A DNA stretch of 64,000 nucleotides from Rhodospirillales bacterium (GCA_003354135.1 PIVK01000008.1:1-64000), one strand, 5' to 3'. Shown: positions 28,161-37,551, counted from the stretch's first letter. Notes: generated by a model from the sequence alone, not told the origin. Program-made: numbers and translations.

Positions 28161-29501
28161 GTGACCGGCTTCATCAAGAAAGTTTTCTGCAGAAAGGGGA
28201 AAACCGCGAGCGGACCGTCAGATACCAACCGTGGAACTTCCGATCAATCCTATAAATACGTGGTTGCCGGGGCCGGTCCGGCAGGCGTTACGGCAGCGGA
28301 AACCCTTCGTCAGAATGACCCCGACGGATCCATTCTGTTGCTGGGCGGCGAGCCGGAGGCTCCCTATTCCAGAATGGCTATCCCTTATCTTCTCGTCGGC
28401 AGTATCGAGGAAGAGGGAACCCATATTCGTCATCAGGACGGTCATTACGAGAACCTTAAGATTGATTGCAGACAAGGGCGCGTCAGTCAGGTCAACCCGG
28501 CATCAAAGACCCTGCTTTTGGAAGGCGGGAACCGGATCGGCTATGACAAGCTTTGCCTTGCAACAGGGGCCCATCCCATCAAACCTCCGATTCCTGGGCT
28601 CGATCAGGAGGGCATTCTCCATTGCTGGACCCTTGAGGATGCGCGCAAGATTATCGAGCTCGCTCACGAAGGAGCCGATGTGGTTCTTATGGGCGCTGGC
28701 TTTATCGGATGCATCATTCTGGAAGCTCTGGCCTTGCGTAAAGTCAATCTGACCGTGATTGAAATGGGCGACCGTATGGTTCCGCGCATGCTTGATCCCG
28801 TGGCGGGCAATATGCTCAAGAGTTGGTGCGCGAATAAGGGTGTGACCGTTCATACAGCCACAAAAATCACCAAAGTCGAACCTCACCCAGGTGATGCGGA
28901 AGATACCCTTTTGGTCGACCTGGATAATGGCAAACAAATTCCGGCGCACCTGCTGGTGGTCGCGGCCGGTGTGAAATCGAACCTTGGTTACCTTGACGGC
29001 GCAGGTCTTGAAATCGATCAGGGAATTCTGGTCGATGAGAGATTGCAAACCAGTGACGAGAACATCTACGCCATTGGCGATGTCGCCCAAGCACCGGCGT
29101 TTGAGGGCGAAGATAAAGTCGTTCACGCCATTCAAACGACCGCGACCGACCACGGTCGAATCGCCGCGTTGAATATGAGCGGCATCGCCGCCCGTTATAA
29201 CGGTTCTTTGGCGATGAACGTGCTTGATACACTCGGACTGATTTCAGTCTCCTTTGGTGAATGGAATGGCGTTGAAGGCGGCGATAACGCCGTTTCCGTT
29301 GATCGGGAGAACAACCGCTATATCCGTTTGGAGTTTAGCGGGGGGCGTTTGGTCGGGGCGCAGTCGGTCGGGCGGACCGATCAGGTCGGTGTCCTGCGCG
29401 GTCTGATAGAAGGGCGTGTGCCGCTTGGAGACTGGAAAGAAAAATTGAAGAAAAACCCCCACCTGGTCATGGATGCTTATCTCGCCTGCGCTCAACGTTG
29501 A
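28161..29501 (+). CDS. aorC: FAD/NAD-dependent oxidoreductase subunit (AorC-like)
   Basis: The 446-aa pyridine-nucleotide-disulfide-oxidoreductase-type flavoprotein has an FAD motif VVAGAGPAGVTAAETLR (about 31-47), an NAD-binding stretch VVLMGAGFIGCIILEAL and the second FAD motif YAIGDVAQAP. In AorABC enzymes this subunit reduces NAD with electrons from the ferredoxin subunit. The GTG start has AAGGAGAAGG upstream. It carries about 30 extra N-terminal residues with one Cys. A terminator precedes it, so it may be less expressed than aorAB. Confidence 0.87.
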   Translation: MTGFIKKVFCRKGKTASGPSDTNRGTSDQSYKYVVAGAGPAGVTAAETLRQNDPDGSILLLGGEPEAPYSRMAIPYLLVGSIEEEGTHIRHQDGHYENLKIDCRQGRVSQVNPASKTLLLEGGNRIGYDKLCLATGAHPIKPPIPGLDQEGILHCWTLEDARKIIELAHEGADVVLMGAGFIGCIILEALALRKVNLTVIEMGDRMVPRMLDPVAGNMLKSWCANKGVTVHTATKITKVEPHPGDAEDTLLVDLDNGKQIPAHLLVVAAGVKSNLGYLDGAGLEIDQGILVDERLQTSDENIYAIGDVAQAPAFEGEDKVVHAIQTTATDHGRIAALNMSGIAARYNGSLAMNVLDTLGLISVSFGEWNGVEGGDNAVSVDRENNRYIRLEFSGGRLVGAQSVGRTDQVGVLRGLIEGRVPLGDWKEKLKKNPHLVMDAYLACAQR

Positions 29502-29647
29502 CGTAACGGCCCCGGAAAGGAGACCGCGGGCAATACGCGCCGGATCAAAGTTTCCGGCAGTTCTCTCGGACTTAACCTCGGCCTTATAACCGGAACTGCG
29601 CGCGTTGCTATGGCCTGGAGGTTATTTCAGGTGGGATTGCGCTGGAT

Positions 29648-29839
29648 TTGCGTTACCTTGAAGAAGACTTGAACGGAGATGAGTGGTTCAAGGAACGTGT
29701 AAGCAATGGCGCGGATCGCGACGGCACGGTTTATATGCCTGAATTTCAAGGCGGTATCGCCCAGGAATGGCCCTGGGCCATTCGCGCTGATATTGCGTTC
29801 GCCCGGAAGACCAAACCCTACGAAGCTTATATGAGATGA
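29648..29839 (+). CDS. Small ORF coupled to the FIST gene, unknown
   Basis: A 63-codon frame from TTG 29648 (RYLEEDLNGDEWFKERV, then MPEFQGGIAQEWPWAIRAD) ends with TGA overlapping the ATG of the FIST gene. The frame stays open back to 29576 without a convincing start or ribosome site. It resembles no family I recognise. It could be a real small protein, or the 3' remnant of a larger gene. The region from the aorC stop to here holds nothing else. Confidence 0.4.
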   Translation: MRYLEEDLNGDEWFKERVSNGADRDGTVYMPEFQGGIAQEWPWAIRADIAFARKTKPYEAYMR

Positions 29840-31002
29840 TTGTGGAGACCGCAGCTCCCCATGTCCTAACGGGTGTATCCGTTGAAGAAGACAGCAAATC
29901 TGCCGCTATGGAGTTGGCGGCGGCGCTGCAAGGAGTTGAAGCGGAGATCGTGTTGTTCTTCGCTTCCAGCCACTACGATATCGGACTTCTTGGCAGGGAA
30001 TTGCAAAAGCATTTTCCCGGTTCTCTGGTCCTTGGGTGTACGACCGCCGGTGAAATCCACGAACACAGATGCCTGCGCCGCAGCGTTTGCGGCTTTGCGC
30101 TTCCGCGGGAAACCTTCAGTATTTCGTTGCGCCCAATGCCTAGCCTTTCGAACTTCGATATGCAGGCTGGGCAGAAACTGGTTTCAGACATGGTGGCCGA
30201 GCTGTCCGATCATTTGGTGGCTCCCATCAACGGCAATACATTTGCCATGTTGCTTGTCGATGGCATGAGCAGGCTTGAGGAAATCGTTCTCAGTGCGATC
30301 CATATGGAGATCGGGGATATTCCCCTGTTTGGCGGATCGGCAGGCGACGATCTGAAGTTCGATAAGACTGCGATCTTCCATGACGGTGACGCGCATGACG
30401 ATATCGCGGTTTTTTGCCTGATCAATACAGTCTGTCCCTTTAGAATTTTCAGCACACAGCATTTTGTGGCAAGTGATCGCAAAATGGTCATTACCGAAGC
30501 CGATGTCGCCACTCGCTGCGTCAGTGAAATCAATGCGGCCCCGGCGGCCAAGGAATATGCCCGGCTTGTCGGGATTGATTACGACTGTCTTGATCCCATG
30601 ACTTTTGCCACCCATCCGGTCATGGTCCGGGTCGGTGGTGCCTATTACGTCCGATCCATTCAAAATGTCGATCAGAATGACAATCTCCGCTTTTTCTGTG
30701 CGATCGATGAAGGGCTGGTTCTGACCTTGGCCGAGGGCGTGGACATGGTTGAAAATCTGTCGCAGACATTCGACGATATCCGTCTCCATGTCGGAGAGCC
30801 GCAGTTGGTAATCGGCTGTGATTGCATCTTTCGGCGCCTGGAATATGAACAGGACCCCAAGGTTGCAACCAAGGTCGCAAATTTGTTCAAACAGAACAGA
30901 GTGATCGGGTTCAATACTTACGGGGAACAATTTGGCGGCATGCACGTCAATCAAACCTTCACCGGCGTAGCCATCGGCTATCCGCAATCGAAGGGCGGAT
31001 GA
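29836..31002 (+). CDS. FIST N and FIST C domain sensor protein (NosP-like)
   Basis: The 388-aa protein has the FIST layout. FIST_N covers about 1-200 (LLGRELQKHFPGSLVLGCTT, SAGDDLKFDKTAIF). FIST_C runs to the end (VIGCDCIFRRLEYEQDP, VIGFNTYGEQFGGMHVNQTF). FIST proteins sense small ligands, and the Pseudomonas member NosP binds heme/NO and modulates the adjacent kinase NahK. The kinase follows 1 bp after this stop, which supports a sensor-kinase pair. Whether this copy binds heme cannot be told. Confidence 0.88.
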   Translation: MIVETAAPHVLTGVSVEEDSKSAAMELAAALQGVEAEIVLFFASSHYDIGLLGRELQKHFPGSLVLGCTTAGEIHEHRCLRRSVCGFALPRETFSISLRPMPSLSNFDMQAGQKLVSDMVAELSDHLVAPINGNTFAMLLVDGMSRLEEIVLSAIHMEIGDIPLFGGSAGDDLKFDKTAIFHDGDAHDDIAVFCLINTVCPFRIFSTQHFVASDRKMVITEADVATRCVSEINAAPAAKEYARLVGIDYDCLDPMTFATHPVMVRVGGAYYVRSIQNVDQNDNLRFFCAIDEGLVLTLAEGVDMVENLSQTFDDIRLHVGEPQLVIGCDCIFRRLEYEQDPKVATKVANLFKQNRVIGFNTYGEQFGGMHVNQTFTGVAIGYPQSKGG

Positions 31003-31003
31003 C

Positions 31004-33283
31004 ATGGCGGCTTATCTCGATATCGAAGAAGGCGGGGCGGATGAAGTCGTTCGTCTGCGCAAGATCGTCAAGGCACTGATGAGCCAGGTGGAACGGACAA
31101 CCGACGTTCAAGGTGGGGCGTTTTCTTTGTTCCAGACCGCCATCGTTTTTGACGAAAAGGTCCGTGAACGTACCATCGCGCTGGAAAAGGCGATGGAGCA
31201 GTTGGAAGAAACCAACAAGCAGCTCAACCGTGCGAATGCCGAAACTGAAACGGCCCGCACGCGCCTGATCGAAGCGGTGGAAAGCGTGTCTGAAGGTTTT
31301 GCTCTGTTTGACGAGGAAGACCACCTGATTCTATGCAACAGCAAATTCAAGGAATACTGGGGGCTTCGAGAAAATGACGTCCCCTATGGAGCGTGTTTCG
31401 AGGAGCTATCGCACAAACTTGGCGACAACAGCCGGGTGCCCGAGGCATTAAACGATCCGCAGAGCGGGTTGGAAGAACGCTTACAACGTCATCAGAACCC
31501 CAAAGACTCCTTCGTCATGAGAATGTTTGACGGTCGTTGGGTCAAGGTCACCGAGCGGCCGACCAACGATGGCGGACTTGTGGGCGTCTACACCGACATT
31601 ACCGACATCAAGAAACAAGAAGAACTGCGCCGACAGGAAGAACTGGCGGAAAAGTCCATTCTCCTGCAGGCCTCCATCGACAATTTAAGCCAGGGCGTCG
31701 CTGTATACGACAATTCCTATCGTCTGGTGGCCTGGAATCAGCGTTTCGTGGAATTGCTGGAACTGCCCGCCGACCTTGTGAAACTGGGGCTGGCGTTTGT
31801 CGAATATCTGAAATTCAATTCCAAGCGCAACGAATATATCAACGATCAACGCCGCAGCGCCAATGAACGACTGGAACTGGCAATTCCCGAAACACCGTTC
31901 TTTTTCGAGTACGAAAGACCGACCGGAACGGTACTTGAGGTTCAGCGCAACCCAATGCCGAACGGCGGTTTCGTGACCACCTATACGGATATCACCTCGC
32001 GCCGTAAAGCCGCCGTTCAACTGCGTGAAGCTAAGGAAAATCTGGAAGAACGGGTGCGCGAGAGAACGGTCGAGCTATCGAACCTTAACGAACAGCTCCG
32101 TCGGGAAATTGCCGAACGCCGTGAGGTTGAAGAGGAACTTCGTCTCGCCAAGGGAGTTGCAGAGGACGCCAATCTCAGTAAGACCCGTTTTCTGGCCGCG
32201 GCAAGTCATGATTTGCTGCAACCTCTTAATGCAGCGCGTTTGTTCATTACAACGTTGCAAGAAAAGCCCCTTGCACGAAGCACTTTTCGCTTGGTCGAAC
32301 GCGCGGACCTTGCCTTGAAGGGGGTTGAAAGCCTGCTTGGGGCCTTGTTGGAAATTTCGAAACTTGATGCAGGCGCGGTTCCGGTTGAAGAAAGCGAATT
32401 TGCTGTATCCGAATTGTTGGGCCGCCTGGTCAAAGAATACCGTCCGGTTGCCAGAGAGACGGGGCTTGAGCTTCGAGTGGTGAATTGCACTGTCAATGTG
32501 AATACGGATCGCAAGCTGCTTGATCGCATCCTCAGAAACTTTTTGAGCAATGCAGTTCGCTATACGGTTGAGGGAAAAATATTAGTTGGCTGTCGTCGCA
32601 AAGGCGACATGCTGTCCATCGAAATTTCCGATACGGGGGCCGGAATTTCCGAAACCGATCAGGAAGAGATATTCGAGGAATTTCACCAGCTTAAAAACAC
32701 CGCCGAAAGAGGCGCCGGCGGTGTGGGGTTGGGCTTGGCCATCGTCAAGCGGATTGCCGAAACCATCGGGGTCCGTGTGAGGGTTCGTTCAAAACCTGGA
32801 AAAGGATCGACCTTCCGAGTGGAAATCCCCGTCGCGCATAAATCCCGGCCGACAGCCGTCCCTCCGGCGGTCAAGGAAATCATCGATATGTCGCTTGGAG
32901 GCGCACACGTCCTTGTCATCGATAACGAAGAAGCCATTCGCGCCGGCATGACCGGCCTGCTCAACGGATGGGGTTGCGAGGTCCGGGCCGCGGGCTGCAT
33001 GGAAAGTGTTGAAAAAATTGTCTGCGGGGAAGGCTTTGTTCCCGATCTGGCGATTGTCGATTATCATCTGGATGACGACGTGACCGGTATTGAGGTCCTG
33101 CGCCGGATGAAATCCGATCTGGAAATCGGTGTTCCCTCCATCATCGTGACGGCTGACCGCAGCGAAGAAATGCGCTCCCTTGTGCGTTCCGAAGGGTATG
33201 CCTTGCTTAAAAAGCCACTGGAACCGCAGCGACTTCGGGCTTGGATCGCTCATAAGATCCAAACTGAGATCAGCGCGCTTTAA
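31004..33283 (+). CDS. Hybrid histidine kinase with two PAS domains and C-terminal receiver (NahK/ErcS'-like)
   Basis: The 759-aa soluble kinase runs as follows: N-terminal coiled coil (about 35-85), PAS (about 88-200), PAS (about 220-335), coiled coil, HisKA with His at about 402 (LAAASHDLLQPLNAARLF), HATPase (FLSNAVRYT, GVGLGLAIVKRI), and a receiver domain with Asp at about 686 (LAIVDYHLDD). No membrane helix is seen. The domain order and FIST neighbour match NahK/ErcS' of Pseudomonas. It converges tail to tail on a NarL/LuxR-type response regulator. Confidence 0.92.
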   Translation: MAAYLDIEEGGADEVVRLRKIVKALMSQVERTTDVQGGAFSLFQTAIVFDEKVRERTIALEKAMEQLEETNKQLNRANAETETARTRLIEAVESVSEGFALFDEEDHLILCNSKFKEYWGLRENDVPYGACFEELSHKLGDNSRVPEALNDPQSGLEERLQRHQNPKDSFVMRMFDGRWVKVTERPTNDGGLVGVYTDITDIKKQEELRRQEELAEKSILLQASIDNLSQGVAVYDNSYRLVAWNQRFVELLELPADLVKLGLAFVEYLKFNSKRNEYINDQRRSANERLELAIPETPFFFEYERPTGTVLEVQRNPMPNGGFVTTYTDITSRRKAAVQLREAKENLEERVRERTVELSNLNEQLRREIAERREVEEELRLAKGVAEDANLSKTRFLAAASHDLLQPLNAARLFITTLQEKPLARSTFRLVERADLALKGVESLLGALLEISKLDAGAVPVEESEFAVSELLGRLVKEYRPVARETGLELRVVNCTVNVNTDRKLLDRILRNFLSNAVRYTVEGKILVGCRRKGDMLSIEISDTGAGISETDQEEIFEEFHQLKNTAERGAGGVGLGLAIVKRIAETIGVRVRVRSKPGKGSTFRVEIPVAHKSRPTAVPPAVKEIIDMSLGGAHVLVIDNEEAIRAGMTGLLNGWGCEVRAAGCMESVEKIVCGEGFVPDLAIVDYHLDDDVTGIEVLRRMKSDLEIGVPSIIVTADRSEEMRSLVRSEGYALLKKPLEPQRLRAWIAHKIQTEISAL

Positions 33284-33933
33284 ATCTTTTCGAAATTGTC
33301 GAGCTTTTGAGCGGCCAGCACGGCCTGTGTACGGCTATGGACACCGAGTTTGCGCAGGATCGAAGAGATATGCGCCTTTACGGTGGATTCCTTGATATCC
33401 AACGCGTGCGCGATAATTTTATTGGCCTTGCCTTCGGTTAGGCGTTGCAAAACGCCGAGTTCGGCTGGTGTCATCAAGGCAAATTTTTCTGTAAACTCAT
33501 GGTCCTGGGTGGGACGCGGGCCTTCGACCATTTCGTGTCGTTCCAGTTCCAGGGGGACATATGTTCCACCAGAAAGGACGGTGGAAATCGCTTCGGCGAC
33601 AGTTGCCGTGCTGCTGGATTTCGGGATGAAGCCGAACGCACCGCAGGTCAGGCTTTTGCGAATGGATTCCGGGTCTTCGGAAGCCGATACGATCACCACA
33701 GGAACCGTGGGGGCGGCATTGCGGATGTTGACCAGTCCGGAAAAACCTTCCGATCCGGGCATGCGCAAATCAAGCAGAATAAGGTCCAAATCGAAATCGG
33801 TTTTGGCGATTTCGATCGCGTCGTCCAGTGTAGACACGTCAACGATTTCGACATCGTTGAAAAAGCCCTTAATCACTTGCCGTAGAGCTTCCCGAAATAG
33901 CGGATGATCGTCCGCCACTAAAAACTTGGACAT
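33280..33933 (-). CDS. NarL/FixJ-type response regulator (receiver plus LuxR HTH)
   Basis: The 217-aa regulator has a receiver domain (FLVADDHPLFREAL, phospho-acceptor at about 55 in LILLDLRMPG, Lys in FIPKSSS) and a C-terminal LuxR HTH (LTEGKANKIIAHALDIKEST, then VKAHISSILRKLGV). ATG 33933 has GGGAGG 10 nt upstream. It overlaps the kinase stop by 4 bp on the opposite strand. The kinase is the obvious phosphodonor; the divergent aor promoter region is a plausible target. Pseudomonas ethanol-oxidation regulators of similar build are a precedent. Confidence 0.9.
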   Translation of the reverse strand: MSKFLVADDHPLFREALRQVIKGFFNDVEIVDVSTLDDAIEIAKTDFDLDLILLDLRMPGSEGFSGLVNIRNAAPTVPVVIVSASEDPESIRKSLTCGAFGFIPKSSSTATVAEAISTVLSGGTYVPLELERHEMVEGPRPTQDHEFTEKFALMTPAELGVLQRLTEGKANKIIAHALDIKESTVKAHISSILRKLGVHSRTQAVLAAQKLDNFEKI

Positions 33934-34101
33934 GATACGTGCGCCTCCCTGAAGTTCGAGGTGCAGGCCTGGTTCCATGATTTTTGGGACCTGCGTATTT
34001 TTTATTGTCCGCTCTTCGGTTTTAAACCTCCGTCTTCCAGGCAGATAGCTTAAGCAGGCAATATAGGATCGGCGATACGCTCTCTCCGAAGGGATGAGCG
34101 T

Positions 34102-34233
34102 ATGTCGTACTCAACTGGTTGTCACACTGTTTTCTATCACCGCTATCATCTCGTCTGGATCACCAAACCGCGCTGGCGGATCGAACGAAACTCCCGGGGA
34201 CTCGACTATAGTGTGGTGGAATGGAAGATTTAG
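34102..34233 (+). mobile_element. IS200/IS605-family TnpA N-terminal remnant
   Basis: ATG 34102 opens MSYSTGCHTVFYHRYHLVWI followed by TKPRWR, the characteristic start of IS200/IS605 TnpA (Y1 transposase). Similarity ends after about 26 codons, and a stop follows at 34231-34233, next to the MoaD-like gene end. The catalytic His-hydrophobic-His and Tyr region is absent, so it is inactive. It marks the right side of the aor-FIST block. The 168 bp upstream to the response regulator hold its promoter and nothing else recognisable. Confidence 0.72.
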
Positions 34234-34234
34234 T

Positions 34235-34486
34235 TCAGCCCCCGGCAATGGGCGGCCAGGCGGCAAGCGCATCATTTTCTATAAGCTGCCGACGTGCACG
34301 TTGCTCGGGGGCGACGAAATTCCCGTTGATAACCACCAAATGACACAATTCCGTCGGGACGCCGAGGTCATTAAATATTTCGGTCGGGGTAATTCCTTCC
34401 CGGACATCGATTTCAGCTTCCTGTCCCTTGGAGGAAGCCGGAAGATACTGTTGTAACGAGGCGAACAATTTAACGACCACTTTCAT
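34235..34486 (-). CDS. MoaD/ThiS-family sulfur carrier ending in Gly-Gly
   Basis: The 83-aa ubiquitin-fold protein starts MKVVVKLFASLQQYLPASS and ends WPPIAGG. The terminal Gly-Gly is the site of thiocarboxylate formation in MoaD/ThiS carriers. ATG 34486 has GGAG 8 nt upstream. It lies near the AOR genes but beyond the two-component genes. It may serve the pterin cofactor of the AOR enzyme, in place of the tail-altered MoaD-like protein beside aorA. Confidence 0.82.
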   Translation of the reverse strand: MKVVVKLFASLQQYLPASSKGQEAEIDVREGITPTEIFNDLGVPTELCHLVVINGNFVAPEQRARRQLIENDALAAWPPIAGG

Positions 34487-34566
34487 ATCAATTCTCCGCC
34501 AATGTCCGAACAGCCGCTTGCGGAACACCTCTCTGCCACGGGCATCCATCCCATCAACGGTTGATG

Positions 34567-34707
34567 TTATCGAGGAAATGCCTCGGCTTCAAGACACTGT
34601 CGGCAACACTCTCGCACCTCGCGCTTGTGCCGCTGGGGCGGGCTCTTGAGGAAGCCGGTTCCGAAAATGCCCAGGGTCAAAGCAATTGGCAATGCGAGGC
34701 GTTTCAT
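34567..34707 (-). CDS. Possible small secreted protein with CCRQC motif
   Basis: The 46-codon frame opens with a signal-like MKRLALPIALTLGIFGTGFL and later has a cysteine cluster CCRQC. No good ribosome site or homologue is known to me. It occupies the gap between the MoaD-like gene and thyA. It may be real but is weakly supported. Confidence 0.35.
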   Translation of the reverse strand: MKRLALPIALTLGIFGTGFLKSPPQRHKREVRECCRQCLEAEAFPR

Positions 34708-34825
34708 GGCGGTATTGTTTCAGGTTCCGTGCCCTCGGGGTAGGGATCGGTTCGGCTGATTAGCATTCCCTTTTGCCCCCGTTCCCGGGATGGCATGCCA
34801 AAGCCCGACATGGTAGACAGATGCC

Positions 34826-35620
34826 ATGCGCCAGTACCTGAACCTGATGCGCCGCGTGCGCGACGAGGGAGTGAGAAAAGAGGACCGGACGGGGACCGGG
34901 ACGGTTTCGGTATTCGGCCATCAGATGCGCTTCGATCTGTCCCAGGGCTTTCCCTGTCTGACCACAAAGAAGCTGCACCTCAGATCCATTATCCACGAAC
35001 TCCTTTGGTTCCTGGCCGGCGACACCAACGTCAAGTACCTCAAGGACAACGGGGTCCGCATCTGGGACGAATGGGCGGACGAGAATGGGGACTTGGGCCC
35101 GGTCTACGGCTACCAGTGGCGCTCCTGGCCGACGCCCGGGGGCGGGCATGTGGACCAGATCTCCCAGGTGCTGGACCGGCTCCGCAACAGTCCGGACAGC
35201 CGGCGCATCATCGTTTCCGCCTGGAACGTGGCCGATGTCAACGACATGGTCCTGCCGCCGTGTCATTGCCTGTTCCAGTTCTACGTGGCGGAAGGGAAAC
35301 TCTCCTGCCAGCTCTACCAGCGCAGTGCCGACGTTTTTCTCGGCGTTCCCTTCAACATTGCGTCTTACGCCCTGCTCACCATGATGCTGGCCCAGGTGAC
35401 GGGGTTGGCGCCGGGCGAGTTCATCCATACCTTCGGAGACGCCCACCTGTACCTTAATCATCTGGAGCAAACCGACCTCCAATTGACACGCAAGCCCCGG
35501 GTCCTGCCCGCCATGTGGATCAATCCCGATGTCACGGATTTGTTTGCCTTCAAGTTCGAGGATTTCGAACTCCGGGGGTACGACCCTTATCCCCATATCA
35601 AAGCCGAGGTGTCGGTCTGA
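34826..35620 (+). CDS. thyA: Thymidylate synthase
   Basis: The 264-aa enzyme methylates dUMP to dTMP with methylene-tetrahydrofolate. Full-length ThyA features are present: [25 protein letters not shown], the catalytic Cys at about 146 in [32 protein letters not shown] and GDAHLYLNH. Its stop overlaps the folA start (TGATG), giving the classical thyA-folA operon; dihydrofolate produced here is reduced by the next gene product. Confidence 0.97.
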   Translation: MRQYLNLMRRVRDEGVRKEDRTGTGTVSVFGHQMRFDLSQGFPCLTTKKLHLRSIIHELLWFLAGDTNVKYLKDNGVRIWDEWADENGDLGPVYGYQWRSWPTPGGGHVDQISQVLDRLRNSPDSRRIIVSAWNVADVNDMVLPPCHCLFQFYVAEGKLSCQLYQRSADVFLGVPFNIASYALLTMMLAQVTGLAPGEFIHTFGDAHLYLNHLEQTDLQLTRKPRVLPAMWINPDVTDLFAFKFEDFELRGYDPYPHIKAEVSV

Positions 35621-36108
35621 TGCGGTTTTCCATGATCGTCGCGGTGGCGGCGAACGGGGTCATCGGGCGGGACGGGAGCCTGCCCTGGCATATTTCCGCC
35701 GACCTCAAGCACTTTAAGGCACTGACCATGGGCAAGCCGATCCTCATGGGGCGCAGGACCTTTGACGGGATCGGACGGTCGCTGCCGGGCCGGCTGAATG
35801 TCGTGGTTACCCGAAACGCCGGCTGGAGCGCCGAAGCGGTCGTCGTGGCCCATTCGTTGGAAGAGGCTCTCGCGGCGGCAGAGGCGTCCGGCGCCGATGA
35901 AGCCATGGTCATCGGCGGATCGTCTCTTTATGAAGCGGCCCTGGGCCGGGTCGGGACGCTCTACCTTACCGAGGTCCATGCCGAGCCCGAGGGCGACACC
36001 ATCTTTCCAGCCTTGGACAAAACCCAGTGGGCCGAGACCGCGCGCGAAGACCACCCCGGCGACGGCAAGATGCCCGCCTTCAGCTTCGTCACCCTGGTGC
36101 GGGCCTAA
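35620..36108 (+). CDS. folA: Dihydrofolate reductase
   Basis: The 162-aa enzyme reduces dihydrofolate to tetrahydrofolate with NADPH. It shows FSMIVAVAANGVIGRDGSLP, WHISADLKHFKALTMGKPI, MGRRTFDGIGRSLPGR and VIGGSSLYEAAL. The ATG at 35620 overlaps the thyA stop and gives the normal length. It is the trimethoprim target in bacteria generally. Confidence 0.95.
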   Translation: MRFSMIVAVAANGVIGRDGSLPWHISADLKHFKALTMGKPILMGRRTFDGIGRSLPGRLNVVVTRNAGWSAEAVVVAHSLEEALAAAEASGADEAMVIGGSSLYEAALGRVGTLYLTEVHAEPEGDTIFPALDKTQWAETAREDHPGDGKMPAFSFVTLVRA

Positions 36109-36126
36109 AAATTTTCCACACGACCC

Positions 36127-37551
36127 CTAGGTCACGCGCACGAACCCCATCATGCCTGCCTGGGCGTGTTCCAAGACGTGGCAGTGGAATGCCCAGTCAC
36201 CGGGGTTGTCGGCGACGAAGGCGATATCGACGCGCTGGCCTGGTTGGATCAGAACCGTGTCCTGGATGATCGGCTCATCCACGGCTTTTCCGTTTAGCGC
36301 GATCACGTGGAACGAGTGTCCGTGGAGATGGACCGGGTGGTCGAAGGCCGTGTCGTTGGTCAGGTGCAGGATGTAGGAGCGGTCCTGCTTGAACTCGAAC
36401 AACGGCTTCCCGATGTCACCTTCCTCAATTGGGGGAATGACGACGCCGTTGTGCGCCCAGAACATGCCGTGCTGCATGACCAGGTCGCGCAGGCTCATTA
36501 TCTCCCCCTTGTACTCGGCTTCCCGCAGGTTGCCCATGGCGCCGCCCTGGAAGGTGAGATCCATGCGTTCCGCGTCGACTAGGTTCACGGCGGTCACCGG
36601 GTTTGGGGGAAGCGGCGCGGGATCGGGCAAGGTTTCTGTCCGCAGAGGCGTCTCGTCCCGGTAGACGATCTTCGTCAGCCGGTAGGTCATGCGCGGGTAA
36701 TAGGTGTCCGTGATGTCGAACTCTTCGCCCGGCTTACCGGTCATGTCGACGATCAGGTCGGCGCGGGAGCCGGGAGCGAGGACGATCCGATCCTGCTCGA
36801 TTTTCCGCGGCCGCACCGGATGGCCGTCAATCGCCATTAGCCAGGGCGCATGGCCGTTGAAGGTCAGGCCGAAGACCCGGGCGTTGGCCGGATTGATCAA
36901 CCGGAGCCGGAGGCGCTCCCCGGCTCGTACCGAAAGCGGCTTCGGGACGGCCCCGTTGATGGTGGCGATATTGCCGAAGCGTCCGCCGTGTCCCAGGTCG
37001 CGCATGGCCCCGAAGGGGGGCAGTTGCCCGTCCTTCCCGATCTGCCAGTCGTCGATCATCCAGACGATGTCCCGATCCACTTCCGGGGGTTTCGGTTCCT
37101 CGACGATCAGGGGACCGGCCAAACCGCGTCCCACCTGTTCGGCGCTGTTGACGTGGGGGTGATACCAGAAGGTTCCGGCATCCCGGGATTCGAAGTCGTA
37201 ATCGAAGCTCCCGCTGGGTTGGATGGGCGGCTGGGTCAGGTAAGGAACGCCGTCCATGGCGTTGGTCGCCCTGATGCCATGCCAATGGACCGTAGTCGGA
37301 TCAGCCAGCCCGTTGGTTACCTTGACCGCAACACGTTCGCCTTGCCGGACACGGATCTCCGGGCCGGGAACGGTGCCGCCGTAGCCCCAGACCTCGGTTT
37401 CCGGTTCGCCCTCTCCCAACAGGGGAACCCTGGCCGGTCCCGGGTACAGGTGATGGGCGGGGGCGGCAAGGATGCTCGACGGAGGAAGCAAAGCAGCCCC
37501 CGCCAGAGCCAGCGAACCTGTCAGAAAGGTACGGCGATCAAGGGAGTGCAT
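36127..37551 (-). CDS. Multicopper oxidase (Tat-exported, CueO/laccase-like)
   Basis: The 474-aa oxidase has a twin-arginine-type signal (DRRTFLTGSLALAGAALLPP) and all copper motifs: HWHGIR, FWYHPHVNSAEQ, HPVHLHGHSFHVI and HCHVLEHAQAGMMG, the last including the type 1 copper ligands. It oxidises Cu(I) or phenolic or metal substrates in the periplasm while reducing oxygen. No Met-rich insert typical of CueO is evident. It converges on folA, and no copper regulator is adjacent. Confidence 0.92.
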   Translation of the reverse strand: MHSLDRRTFLTGSLALAGAALLPPSSILAAPAHHLYPGPARVPLLGEGEPETEVWGYGGTVPGPEIRVRQGERVAVKVTNGLADPTTVHWHGIRATNAMDGVPYLTQPPIQPSGSFDYDFESRDAGTFWYHPHVNSAEQVGRGLAGPLIVEEPKPPEVDRDIVWMIDDWQIGKDGQLPPFGAMRDLGHGGRFGNIATINGAVPKPLSVRAGERLRLRLINPANARVFGLTFNGHAPWLMAIDGHPVRPRKIEQDRIVLAPGSRADLIVDMTGKPGEEFDITDTYYPRMTYRLTKIVYRDETPLRTETLPDPAPLPPNPVTAVNLVDAERMDLTFQGGAMGNLREAEYKGEIMSLRDLVMQHGMFWAHNGVVIPPIEEGDIGKPLFEFKQDRSYILHLTNDTAFDHPVHLHGHSFHVIALNGKAVDEPIIQDTVLIQPGQRVDIAFVADNPGDWAFHCHVLEHAQAGMMGFVRVT

